Below, in pieces: positions 43,586-51,121 of a stretch of DNA of 51,121 nt. Source of the DNA: Nanobdellota archaeon (GTDB taxonomy: Archaea; Nanobdellota; Nanobdellia; Woesearchaeales; WJIZ01). Made by a program: the position numbers and the translations under genes. The DNA lies in assembly GCA_023140175.1 (NCBI GenBank), contig JAGLMD010000054.1:1-51121 (forward strand), written 5' to 3'. Under the pieces are notes generated by a model, which had not been told where the DNA came from, ran no database searches, and was given only the letters and a program-made list of their open reading frames with translations. Every line of letters starts with the position of its first letter. The stretch's first letter is position 1.

Positions 43586-44293
43586 ATGATAAATATTATA
43601 AAACAATCAGCAATATCTTTTTTTATGAAGCTTCAAGGGATAAAGGATAAGCTGCCTGATAGGCTTTTTGCTGTTCTATCTGAGGAGATTACTGAATTAA
43701 GGCCTGCACAGAAAAAGGCAGTTAATTCTGGATTGTTTGAGGATAAGAATCTTCTTGTGTGCACTCCTACTGCTTCTGGAAAAACACTTATAGCTGAGAT
43801 GGCTGCAGTTAAGAATATTCTTGAGGGAGTCGGGAAGGCTGTCTATATAGTTCCTTTAAAGGCATTAGCAAATGAGAAATTCAAGGATTTTAAGAAGAAA
43901 TATGGTGGTATGTTCAGGATTGCTTTATCTATAGGAGATATGGATTCTGCTGATTCTTATCTTATGGATTATGACCTGATTTTTACTACAAGTGAAAAGC
44001 TGGATTCTCTGATAAGGCATCATAGCCCATGGCTTAAGTATGTGAAAACTGTTATAGTTGATGAGGTGCATTTATTGAATGATGCTGGGAGAGGACCTAC
44101 TCTTGAGATATTGATAACTATATTAAGGAGTTTGTTGGCGAATGTTCAGATAATTGCACTGTCTGCAACTATTGGGAATCCAGAGGAATTGGCAGAATGG
44201 TTGGGTGCTAACCTGGTTATTGATGACTGGAGGCCTGTTAAATTAGAACAGGGAGTTTATCTGGGTGGAGAGATTGAGTTTGTTGAGAAATGA
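43586..44293 (+). CDS. Truncated Ski2/Hel308-type helicase (RecA1 domain only)
   Basis: The ~235-residue product has the Q-motif region LRPAQKKAVNSGLF, motif I CTPTASGKTLIAEMAA, Ia VPLKALANEKF, motif II VDEVHLL and motif III ALSATIGNPEELAEWL, ending at DDWRPVKLEQGVYLGGEIEF-VEK. Full-length Hel308-type helicases are about 700 residues; the second RecA domain, winged helix and ratchet are all missing. No continuation follows in any plus-strand frame because the aminotransferase gene occupies the next bases on the other strand. It could be a 3'-deleted pseudogene or a rare stand-alone ATPase domain. The start is set by the TATA spacing. Confidence 0.75.
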   Translation: MINIIKQSAISFFMKLQGIKDKLPDRLFAVLSEEITELRPAQKKAVNSGLFEDKNLLVCTPTASGKTLIAEMAAVKNILEGVGKAVYIVPLKALANEKFKDFKKKYGGMFRIALSIGDMDSADSYLMDYDLIFTTSEKLDSLIRHHSPWLKYVKTVIVDEVHLLNDAGRGPTLEILITILRSLLANVQIIALSATIGNPEELAEWLGANLVIDDWRPVKLEQGVYLGGEIEFVEK

Positions 44294-44318
44294 AATAATA
44301 TAATGAAAAAATAAAAAA

Positions 44319-45404
44319 CTAAAAATATTTTTCGAGTTCGGCTGTGACTTCTTTCACTTCATCTAATGTCAAATCACCCATATGCGCTATCCTAAATGTT
44401 GTTGGTTTGCCTTCTTTTTCCAGGTTTTCGTTCAGTTTACCATATCCAGAGTCAATGGAGTATCCTTTTGCTGCTAAGTCTTTTTTCATTGCTTTGAAGT
44501 CAAGCTTTTTTGTGTTTTTCATGCAGGATACTGTGTCAGATTCATAGCCTTGCTCTGAGAACATCTCAAAACCATTATCTTTTGCCCAATCTCTTACATA
44601 TGCTGCCATTTCCTTGTGTCTTTTGTATCTGTTTTCCAAGCCCTCTTCCTCAATCCTTTCAAGTTGTTTTTTCAGAGCATAGAGATGGGGGATTGAAGGT
44701 GTGTAAGGAGTCTGATCTTTATCGTACATCTTTTTTAGTTCCAGAAGATCAAAATAATATCCCCTTCCTTCTACTGTTTCTGCTTTTTTGTAAGCTTTTT
44801 CGCTTATTGATGCTACAGCTATGCCTGCAGGAAGTGCCAGTGCTTTTTGTGATGATGCTAAGCAGATATCTATGCCTAATCTGTCTACTTCAATCTTCAT
44901 TCCAGCCAGGGATGAGACAGCATCTACAAACCATAACACCTCTGGATATTTTTTCATCACTTTAGCAATTGGCTCAAGATCTGAGGCAACTCCTGTTGAT
45001 GTCTCGTTGTGGACCATGCAAAAAGCCTCATAATCTCCTTCAGATAATGCCTTGTCTATGTCTTCTGCTTTGACTGCTTTTCCCCATTCATAATCTATTT
45101 TTTCGACTTCTCTGCTGCATCTTTTTGATACATCTGCCCATTTTTTTGAAAATGAGCCATTTACAGCATGCAGAACTTTTTTATTTACACAATTTCTTAT
45201 ACATGCTTCCCAGAAACCAGAGCCAGAGGAGGTAGATATCAATACGTCATTCTCTGTATGGAATACTTTCTTTAGTCCGGGCCTTAGGCTTGCAAAGAGC
45301 TCTTTGAACTCCTGTGTCCTATGGCCTATCTGCGGGTGTGTCATTTCATCCAATATCTCTTTCCTTACCTCTGTAGGTCCGGGAATAAATAACTTATTTG
45401 CCAT
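44319..45404 (-). CDS. Class V PLP-dependent aminotransferase (serine/alanine-glyoxylate type)
   Basis: The 361-residue protein starts FIPGPTEVRKEILDEM, with IGHRTQEF, STSSGSGFWEA, VHNETSTGVASDL, WFVDAVSSLAGMKIEVD and the PLP lysine in LASSQKALALPAGIA. This places it with alanine-glyoxylate / serine-pyruvate aminotransferases; the archaeal members may serve in serine or alanine synthesis. The gene begins one base after the DUF1015 stop on the same strand, so the pair is an operon. Confidence 0.88.
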   Translation of the reverse strand: MANKLFIPGPTEVRKEILDEMTHPQIGHRTQEFKELFASLRPGLKKVFHTENDVLISTSSGSGFWEACIRNCVNKKVLHAVNGSFSKKWADVSKRCSREVEKIDYEWGKAVKAEDIDKALSEGDYEAFCMVHNETSTGVASDLEPIAKVMKKYPEVLWFVDAVSSLAGMKIEVDRLGIDICLASSQKALALPAGIAVASISEKAYKKAETVEGRGYYFDLLELKKMYDKDQTPYTPSIPHLYALKKQLERIEEEGLENRYKRHKEMAAYVRDWAKDNGFEMFSEQGYESDTVSCMKNTKKLDFKAMKKDLAAKGYSIDSGYGKLNENLEKEGKPTTFRIAHMGDLTLDEVKEVTAELEKYF

Positions 45405-45405
45405 T

Positions 45406-46683
45406 TTATTTTTCCTCCTCTAGCTTATTCAATACTAAGCCCGAAAATATTTTCGGGTAGAAATATGTTGATTTCTGCGGCATTGTCTCATTTGCTCTCG
45501 CAGTAAGAAAGATTTCCCTCATCAAAGGGGGGTTTAATAGAAATGCGGCTTTGTATTTTTCTTCTTTCAGTTTGATTAGTGTTTCTTCGCTGCCTTTTAC
45601 AAACTTTATCTTTGTGCCCAGGCTTTGTTCTTCTTCTGTAATCCCTAATATTTTCTCGAAAATTAACTTATGCAGTATGTTGACATCAAGTTTCCTGTAT
45701 ATTCCTGTTGAGTCTGGGAGAAGTTTATTCATTATTTCTGTATTCCTTAGATTAAGTGAGTAAAATTTTTTATTTACATTATCTATAAAACCAATTACAT
45801 GATTCTTAATGTTCTTAGTTTTATCTATCATTATCTCCTTGGAGCTTATTTTTTCTATAAGCCTATCAGCATCTTGGACTTCTTCTATTGTAAAATATTC
45901 ATTTATTTTTTTTAGCAAGCCATCAAAGTTTATATCGATGTTAAATAATACTCTGTTTGTGGGCAATATTATCATCCCTTCATTGAAAGAATTCACAAAA
46001 CAAGCCATCCTATATCCGGCATTTTCAATTTCAGGATGCTGTCTTTTAAATTCAAGGGCGGTTTTATACCTATGATGGCCGTCTCCTATTATCACGCTAT
46101 ACTGCATCATTTCTTCGCTTATTTTCCTGATATTTTCGTTATCTCCTATTTTCCAGAACTTATGGACTACATCAGAGTTATCTATAAACTCAAATTCCGG
46201 TCTATCTTTTATGCTTTCATATAGTATTTTATCAATAATTTTGTGCTTGTCATCATATAAGAAAAGAACCAATCCAGTATTAAATTTGGTTTTATTCATT
46301 AAGCCTATCCTGTCGCTTAATGGTTTTGCAAGAGTTTTTTCATGCGGCAGGATATTCCTGCCTAGTTCTTCTAACTCTATTAATGCAACAAATCCAGTTC
46401 TTGTATATTCCTTTTCGCCTTTCCTGAATATTTGAGAGTAGACATAAAGACTTTCTTCATTATCTTGTTTTATTATCTCTTGTTCCTGCCACTTTTTTAA
46501 TAGATCGGCAGCTTCTTTATGGTCTTTATTCAATATTATATTGACATAATTGTATTTTGATTTGTTTTTATATTCTTCAATCTGAGAGTTTGATATTACA
46601 TCATAAGGGGGTGTAATTACAGAATCTATCTCAACTTTTTCTGAATTATACCTTATTCCTTTAAACGCTTTTATGTTGACCAT
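45406..46683 (-). CDS. DUF1015 family protein
   Basis: The 425-residue protein has the DUF1015 pattern: AFKGIRYNSEKV, VITPPYDVIS, LPHEKTLAKPLSDRIGLM, IIGDGHHRYKTALEF (conserved HHR) and MACFVN. It ends with FYPKIFSGLVLNKL. The family is widespread and often sits next to class V aminotransferases and phosphoglycerate dehydrogenase, as here; I assign no reaction. No membrane segment is present. It is followed at once by the aminotransferase. A long upstream region (46684-46892) may be its structured leader. Confidence 0.85.
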   Translation of the reverse strand: MVNIKAFKGIRYNSEKVEIDSVITPPYDVISNSQIEEYKNKSKYNYVNIILNKDHKEAADLLKKWQEQEIIKQDNEESLYVYSQIFRKGEKEYTRTGFVALIELEELGRNILPHEKTLAKPLSDRIGLMNKTKFNTGLVLFLYDDKHKIIDKILYESIKDRPEFEFIDNSDVVHKFWKIGDNENIRKISEEMMQYSVIIGDGHHRYKTALEFKRQHPEIENAGYRMACFVNSFNEGMIILPTNRVLFNIDINFDGLLKKINEYFTIEEVQDADRLIEKISSKEIMIDKTKNIKNHVIGFIDNVNKKFYSLNLRNTEIMNKLLPDSTGIYRKLDVNILHKLIFEKILGITEEEQSLGTKIKFVKGSEETLIKLKEEKYKAAFLLNPPLMREIFLTARANETMPQKSTYFYPKIFSGLVLNKLEEEK

Positions 46684-46892
46684 TTTTTTGTGTTACAGCG
46701 CCTTTCTGGCTGTCATCTGAGAAGACAACCGAAAGAATGAGTTATTTAGCAGGAGGAATTACAGCCAGAGTTTATAGATGATGCCATAAAAGAATTTTCA
46801 GTAACGGCATTATTTTTCATTCCCTTACACCGTTAGTAATTTCTTAAGTTGCTTATATTTAAATATTTGTATCTTTTAAGATATGGGAAATT
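46684..46892 (-). promoter_or_regulatory. Promoter and possible structured leader of the DUF1015 operon
   Basis: Read on the minus strand, a TATA box AAATATTTAAATATA lies near 46854-46868, leaving a leader of roughly 150 bases. In it CTGGCTGT and ACAGCCAG (plus-strand positions about 46708-46715 and 46771-46778) can form an 8-bp stem around a loop containing TTCCTCCT, and AACGG/CCGTT a second small stem. No gene is seen. Whether this is a regulatory leader or a separate small RNA cannot be told. Confidence 0.35.
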
Positions 46893-47714
46893 TTATTTTA
46901 CTTCGCCGTAAGCCTGGCCCAATATTGTATATCCTATGACTGTTATGGCAAAAGCGTATATCAGGAACAGAAACGGCAGGAGTATTATCCCTATGATTGT
47001 GACTGCTAATAGTATGGATACCAGGGAGATACAGATAATTGATCCTATGCCTATCAGTGTCATTATCAGAAAGGCTAAGATGTATTTAGGTGAGAAGGAT
47101 ATCCTGAAGATTGAGGATAAGACAAATGAATCTTTTAAATTTTTCTTGTCCATAAATCTTAATAATGCAACAGAGACTATTAACCACCATACCATATATA
47201 TAAGGAACATCACTGGAATTAATATAGGTAATTTCTGGATGAGTCTTGAATATACCTGTTCTTCTTTTGCCCGGGATTCTGGAGATGCTTCATCCATTAT
47301 GGAATGGGCAGATATCTCTTTAAATTCAGCATATAATGAGGGACCCAGTATGGATGTTGATACAGAACTCAATATGAGCATAAAAGGAATCGAGTAGATT
47401 AGTGATATTATCCCCAGCTTTATCCCGTCATTGAATAGAGCACCAAAATCTGACCAATTAGGCAATGAAAATTTCTTTTTTGATGCTGTAAAACCGCATT
47501 TTATAAAGTAGGCTGTAGGAACGGCAAAAACAAATATTGAAATTATGTTTGGTACATACTTAAGAATAAAATTCTTAGTAAGTATTGTCGATAATGTAAA
47601 TGGAATCATCATTATAAATGACGCTATTCCCACCCCTAATAATATCAGGCATCCTATACCTAATTTTTTCCAGTCAGAAAAAGGCCTTTTTATTGCGATA
47701 ATGTAATTTACCAT
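46893..47714 (-). CDS. DUF4013-type integral membrane protein
   Basis: The 273-residue protein has about six membrane helices: LGIGCLILLGVGIASFIMMIP, NIISIFVFAVPTAYFI, LGIISLIYSIPFMLIL, LIPVMFLIYMVWWLIVSVALL, ILAFLIMTLIGIGSIICISL and a C-terminal pair. The start VNYIIAIKRPFSDWKKLGIG and LPNWSDFGALFNDGIKL match the DUF4013 pattern (short cytoplasmic 'P-x-W' segments). No function is known. It lies downstream of ftsY on the same strand, with a small gap. Confidence 0.7.
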   Translation of the reverse strand: MVNYIIAIKRPFSDWKKLGIGCLILLGVGIASFIMMIPFTLSTILTKNFILKYVPNIISIFVFAVPTAYFIKCGFTASKKKFSLPNWSDFGALFNDGIKLGIISLIYSIPFMLILSSVSTSILGPSLYAEFKEISAHSIMDEASPESRAKEEQVYSRLIQKLPILIPVMFLIYMVWWLIVSVALLRFMDKKNLKDSFVLSSIFRISFSPKYILAFLIMTLIGIGSIICISLVSILLAVTIIGIILLPFLFLIYAFAITVIGYTILGQAYGEVK

Positions 47715-47755
47715 TAACTATAATTTTAGAATGAATCTATTTAAATATTTGGGTT

Positions 47756-49426
47756 TCAGGTTTCAAGGCCAAGGCTCTTGATTAATTCCTGCTTATCAAA
47801 TAATTTTATATCTGTATATTCCTGGCCTGTGCCTATATAGAGAATTGGCTTTTTTGTTACATAGCTTACTGAAATGGATGCACCCCCCTTTTCATCAATA
47901 TCAGCCTTTGATAATATCATGGCATCAATATCAATGGCTTCATTGAATTTAGTTGCTTGCTCTACGCAATCATTTCCGGTTATTGCTTCACCAACAAAAA
48001 CTTTTAAATCGGGTTTAGCTACTCTTATTATCTTTTTCATCTCATCCATCAGATTAGTGTTTGAATGTAGCCTTCCTGCTGTGTCTACTAATACAGCATC
48101 AATATCCTTTGCCTCTGCATACTTTATTGCATCGAAAGCCACAGCAGCAGGATCTGAGCCATAGTCATGCTTTATCATCTTTATTCCAAGATTATTGGCA
48201 TGTATCTGCAACTGGTCTATTGCAGCTGCCCTGAATGTATCTGCAGCAGCGAGAGTGACTGTTTTGTTTTTTTCGAGAATCATCTTGGCAACTTTTGCTA
48301 TAGTTGTTGTTTTTCCAGAGCCATTTATGCCGACAAAACATATGACATATGGTTTTTTGCTGCTCATCTTTTCAAAAATATCAATCTGGTCGGATGAGAG
48401 AACTTCTTCAATGCTCTTCTTTAGTGAATTTATAATTGTCTCTTCTATCTTGCTCCTTCTTATGGGCTTATCCACAATTCCATTCTTGAGATCTTCTTTT
48501 ATCTTCTCAATGACTTCTACTGCAATATTGTTTTCCAGCAGAACAAGCTCAAGGTCCCAGAAAATATTATCGAATTTTTCAGCATTTATCTTTTTTGTCA
48601 CGACTTTTTCAGTTAGTTTACCGAAGAAACCCTTCTTTTTTTGTTCTTCTTCTTTTTCAGGCTCTTTTATTTCAGTATCTTCTTTTGGTAATAATGATTC
48701 TTCTGGTTTTTTCTCCTCTTCAATCTTTTTCGGGATTTGTTCTTCTTTTTTTATGATTGTTTCTTCTGGCTTTTCTTTAATAACTGTTTCTTCCTGAGAT
48801 AATCCTTTTGTTTCTTCCTTTGCCTCAATAATCTCGATTTCTTTTTCTTCTTCAATCTTTTCTGGAATGGATTCTTCTTTCTCAACAGGAGTTTCTGCTT
48901 TTTCTTCTTTAGTTTCTTCGACTTCTTCCTGCTTCTCTATTTTCTGCGGTTCTTCTATGATTGTTTCTCCAGGCTTTTCTAGTTCTTCTTTTTCTTTCTT
49001 CCTGAACAGTTTTTTGAAGAACCCTTCTTTTTTTGGCTCTTCTTCTTTCTCAACCGGAGTTTCTATTTTTTCTTCTTTAGTTTCTTCGATACTTCCTGCT
49101 TTTTCGACTTCTTCCTGCTTCTCTATTTTCTGCGGTTCTTCTTCTATGATTACTTCTTCCGGCAACTCTTCCTCAGCCTTTTCTAGTTCTTCTTTTTCTT
49201 TCTCAGAAACCGGCTCTTTTATAGTGGGCTTCACTTCCGGCTCAGGTTTTCTCTCTATTTCTTCTTCAGCAATAATTTTCTCAGGAGTGCTTTTTTCTAA
49301 TATCTCATCCCTCTTTTCTTCTACCTGAACTTTCTGCTCAATAATCTCTTCTTCTCCAGAATCTTCTACTTTCCTGCTAAATATAGAAATGCTTTTCTTC
49401 AGCTTTTCCTTTAGAAATTTGAACAT
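47756..49426 (-). CDS. ftsY: Signal recognition particle receptor FtsY
   Basis: The 556-residue SRP receptor targets ribosomes to the translocon. The NG domain is at residues ~285-556: N-domain FDNIFWDLELVLLENNIAVEV, P-loop GINGSGKT (367-373), DTFRAAAIDQL, DTAGRLHSN, AITGNDCVEQATKF and SKADIDEKGG. It is preceded by an unusually long acidic region (21-262) with internal duplications (EPQKIEKQEEVE, ETPVEKEE occur twice). Three amphipathic basic-hydrophobic segments recur: 1-20 (MFKFLKEKLKKSISIFSRKV), 132-144 (EGFFKKLFRKK) and 264-279 (KGFFGKLTEKV). It starts one base after the prefoldin alpha stop, an archaeal gene order. Confidence 0.95.
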   Translation of the reverse strand: MFKFLKEKLKKSISIFSRKVEDSGEEEIIEQKVQVEEKRDEILEKSTPEKIIAEEEIERKPEPEVKPTIKEPVSEKEKEELEKAEEELPEEVIIEEEPQKIEKQEEVEKAGSIEETKEEKIETPVEKEEEPKKEGFFKKLFRKKEKEELEKPGETIIEEPQKIEKQEEVEETKEEKAETPVEKEESIPEKIEEEKEIEIIEAKEETKGLSQEETVIKEKPEETIIKKEEQIPKKIEEEKKPEESLLPKEDTEIKEPEKEEEQKKKGFFGKLTEKVVTKKINAEKFDNIFWDLELVLLENNIAVEVIEKIKEDLKNGIVDKPIRRSKIEETIINSLKKSIEEVLSSDQIDIFEKMSSKKPYVICFVGINGSGKTTTIAKVAKMILEKNKTVTLAAADTFRAAAIDQLQIHANNLGIKMIKHDYGSDPAAVAFDAIKYAEAKDIDAVLVDTAGRLHSNTNLMDEMKKIIRVAKPDLKVFVGEAITGNDCVEQATKFNEAIDIDAMILSKADIDEKGGASISVSYVTKKPILYIGTGQEYTDIKLFDKQELIKSLGLET

Positions 49427-49427
49427 T

Positions 49428-49847
49428 TTATTGTTGATTATTTTTTGAGATTGATGAGCTGATTTGCTGCTCGATTAATGATGCCTGCACGACTAATTTA
49501 TCCATGTTTTCTGTTATTTTTACCTTTATCTCTTCCATTTCTTTCTTCTGTTTTTCTATCAATTCTTTTGTTTCTTTTATTGATTTATCCACGATTACAG
49601 AAGCACCTACATTTACAAGCAGCTTGTCTTCTTTTTTTAGGGTTGCTTTTGCAAATATGCCGTTGTTTATCGGAACTAGAATTTCAGGTTCATCTTTAAC
49701 AGAATCATAATCGTCAATACTCTGCAAGGTTGCCATAATCTCTATAAGCTGCTGGTCTACTAATTGTGCTTGCTGCTGTATCTGTTTTATTTTCTGATCC
49801 AACATCTGGTATTCTAGGTATTTTTGCTGTATTTCTTTCTGGTCCAT
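49428..49847 (-). CDS. pfdA: Prefoldin subunit alpha
   Basis: The 139-residue jellyfish-shaped holdase subunit has two long coiled-coil helices (residues ~3-50, QQKYLEYQMLDQKIKQIQQQ; and ~92-130, IKETKELIEKQKKEMEEI) around beta-hairpins (EILVPINNGIFAKATL; KLLVNVGASVIVDKS). This is the alpha-type prefoldin fold, with two hairpins. It delivers unfolded proteins to the thermosome encoded at 24941. It lies between the PRPP synthetase and ftsY genes, separated from them by eight bases and one base. Confidence 0.92.
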   Translation of the reverse strand: MDQKEIQQKYLEYQMLDQKIKQIQQQAQLVDQQLIEIMATLQSIDDYDSVKDEPEILVPINNGIFAKATLKKEDKLLVNVGASVIVDKSIKETKELIEKQKKEMEEIKVKITENMDKLVVQASLIEQQISSSISKNNQQ

Positions 49848-49855
49848 TTTAGCTC

Positions 49856-50821
49856 TTATTTTTGATTAATTTCTTCGTATTTCTTTTCTACAATTATGCC
49901 TAAGGGTTTGCCTTCGAATATGCAGTTTATCGTTTCTGCAATAAATGGTGCTAACGAAACGACCTTTATTTTTGGAATCATATTCTCTTCTGGTATTTTT
50001 ACTGTATCAGTCACTATGACTTCTTTGATATCGCTGCTTTTTAATTTCTCAATAGCATTTTTTGAGAATACAGGATGGGTAGCGCATATATACACTTCTT
50101 TTGCTCCTCTTTTTTTCAATTCTGATGCAGCAGCACTAATTGTGCCGGCACTGTCAATTATATCATCTATTAAAATAGCAGTCTTTCCTTCTACTTCTCC
50201 GATAAGGTGCATCACTTTTGCCTCACCATGAGCCGGCCTTCTTTTATCAATTATGGCCATATCTGAGTAAAGGGCTTTTGTTAAACTTCTTGCTCTTTTT
50301 GTGCCGCCAACATCTGGTGAGACAACTACAACATTATCCAGTTTTTTTTCTATTATTGATTTTGCAATTGTCGGCATGGCTTTCATATTGTCTACTGGAA
50401 TATTGAAGAAACCGGCTATCTGGTCAGCATGCAGGTCAAAAGTGACTACCCTATCAATGCCTGCTTTTTCTATCAAATCAGCAACTAATTTGGCTGTAAT
50501 TGCTTCCCTGGATACTGTTTTTCTGTCTTGTCTTGCATATCCGAAGTAGGGCACTATTGCAGTTATCTCTTTTGCAGAGGCTCTTTTTAATGCATCTACC
50601 AGGATCAGAAGTTCCATTAAGCTGTCATTGGCCGGCCTTGATGTAGGCTGGATTATAAATACATGAGATCCTCTGACGGATTTTGATACGCGAATATATA
50701 TTTCACCATCATTGAATCTCTTTGTCTCAACAGGGGTCAATTCTATGCCGAGATGCTCTGAAACTTTTTTAGATAATTCGGGATTTGAAGTTCCGCTGAG
50801 TAAGGTAATATGTTTTTTCAT
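49856..50821 (-). CDS. prs: Ribose-phosphate pyrophosphokinase (PRPP synthetase)
   Basis: The 321-residue enzyme makes PRPP from ribose 5-phosphate and ATP. Motifs: the flexible-loop/ATP region FIIQPTSRPANDSLMELL, IVPYFGYARQDRKT, VVTFDLHADQIAGFF, VVSPDVGGTKRA, the PRPP-binding loop AILIDDIIDSAGTIS, and a C-terminal beta-hairpin. It is of normal length. A TATA box (about 50846-50856 on the minus strand, overlapping the end of scpA) predicts a transcript start within a few bases of the ATG, so the mRNA is likely leaderless. Prefoldin alpha and FtsY may share this transcript. Confidence 0.96.
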   Translation of the reverse strand: MKKHITLLSGTSNPELSKKVSEHLGIELTPVETKRFNDGEIYIRVSKSVRGSHVFIIQPTSRPANDSLMELLILVDALKRASAKEITAIVPYFGYARQDRKTVSREAITAKLVADLIEKAGIDRVVTFDLHADQIAGFFNIPVDNMKAMPTIAKSIIEKKLDNVVVVSPDVGGTKRARSLTKALYSDMAIIDKRRPAHGEAKVMHLIGEVEGKTAILIDDIIDSAGTISAAASELKKRGAKEVYICATHPVFSKNAIEKLKSSDIKEVIVTDTVKIPEENMIPKIKVVSLAPFIAETINCIFEGKPLGIIVEKKYEEINQK

Positions 50822-50860
50822 TGTGTGTTTTGAGAATAGAAAACCCTTTATATAACTTTC

Positions 50861-51121
50861 TTATGCTTCAATTCCAGAATTCAATTCTTTATCTAATTCT
50901 ATTTTCTGTCTTAGTATTATTTCAATCTCGCCAAATGGCTGGTATTGCTCTATGTCTATCTTTCTCTGATTAGTGAGATGCAATAATGGGATAAATGTGT
51001 ATATTTTGTCTTCTTTTGTTTCTGATGGCACTAATGTTGAGAATGTTAATCTAGTATTATTGGTAGTAAAAAATGTTTTTATCTTTATGTACATCTCCCT
51101 GATTACTTCGCTTATGTCTTT
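50861..51121 (-). CDS. scpA: Kleisin ScpA, C-terminal part (start outside window)
   Basis: The frame is open to the right edge and reads KDISEVIREMYIKIKTFF ... FIPLLHLTNQRKIDIEQYQPFGEIEIIL. The 'F(I/L)PLL(H/E)L...-K-(I/V)-x-(I/V)-x-Q-x-PFG-(E/D)-I' pattern is the C-terminal winged helix of ScpA, which binds the SMC head in condensin. Only the last 86 residues are in the window; the ATG at 51094 is internal. It is on the same strand as prs but upstream of it. Confidence 0.8.
   Translation of the reverse strand, partial: KDISEVIREMYIKIKTFFTTNNTRLTFSTLVPSETKEDKIYTFIPLLHLTNQRKIDIEQYQPFGEIEIILRQKIELDKELNSGIEA

Noticed and set aside
46704-46800. Box C/D or H/ACA guide RNA
   Set aside because: Sequences resembling a C box (ATGATGC) and an ACA occur, but no matching D box at the right distance or hairpin-ACA arrangement was found.
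48195-49328. Ser/Phe-rich plus-strand frames opposite ftsY
   Set aside because: They are the antisense of the Glu/Lys-rich linker (GAA/AAG codons read as TTC/CTT) and are not credible proteins.

Overview
This is an AT-rich archaeal chromosome segment. The evidence is archaeal-type ribosomal proteins (L44e, S27e, L10e), aIF2-alpha, Nop10, a Gins51-type GINS protein, a thermosome subunit, prefoldin alpha, Nog1 GTPase, an MJ0822-type S-layer protein, archaeal TATA/BRE promoters and many leaderless or ATGA-coupled genes. Many secreted surface proteins, small stand-alone membrane domains and free-living glycolytic genes suggest a DPANN-like lineage (Woesearchaeota/Pacearchaeota type) or a related group. 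The lineage is inference; no rRNA or tRNA gene was seen in the window.

Layout. 1-4.3 kb: 3' end of a MoxR ATPase, a DUF58 protein and the S-layer gene with its own strong promoter and terminator. 4.3-9.2 kb: radical SAM protein, Gins51, and the translation operon L44e-S27e-aIF2alpha-Nop10-PAC2. 9.4-15.5 kb: enolase, a small accessory patch (start-less ORF, TumE/TumA-like toxin-antitoxin pair with a palindromic operator), an aminotransferase, Nog1, L10e and a 38-codon gene. 15.6-23.85 kb: one tightly packed plus-strand operon: GbsR/MarR-like regulator, glycosyltransferase-alpha/beta hydrolase fusion, AttH/CrtC-like lipocalin, three small membrane proteins (two of which look like detached C-terminal membrane domains of UbiB kinases and DPMS-type glycosyltransferases), two half-size RND transporters and an anchored COG1361-like surface protein. 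I read this as a candidate lipid or terpenoid/glycolipid modification and export system, apparently undescribed in this form.

23.9-26.6 kb: Na/Ca exchanger family protein and thermosome. 26.8-39.4 kb: a surface-protein locus with an acidic low-complexity protein, four secreted proteins sharing a 'GW(N)xFS(L/I)P' module, a 1578-residue Cys-rich protein made of 1155-bp super-repeats, a beta-rich protein with a Pro-rich tail, and a decayed C-terminal remnant of a fifth module protein. 39.4-39.65 kb is a large multi-hairpin intergenic element. 39.7-51.1 kb: phosphoglycerate mutase, ROK kinase, RimK-like ATP-grasp plus retropepsin-like partner, a truncated Ski2/Hel308-type helicase, class V aminotransferase-DUF1015, a DUF4013 membrane protein, FtsY, prefoldin alpha, PRPP synthetase and the 3' end of ScpA.

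The strongest unexplained non-coding signal is a family of three dispersed palindromic intergenic elements (5.57, 8.85 and 14.5 kb). Their inner hairpins keep a TTTA loop and a T-T mismatch while the paired bases change in a compensatory way.
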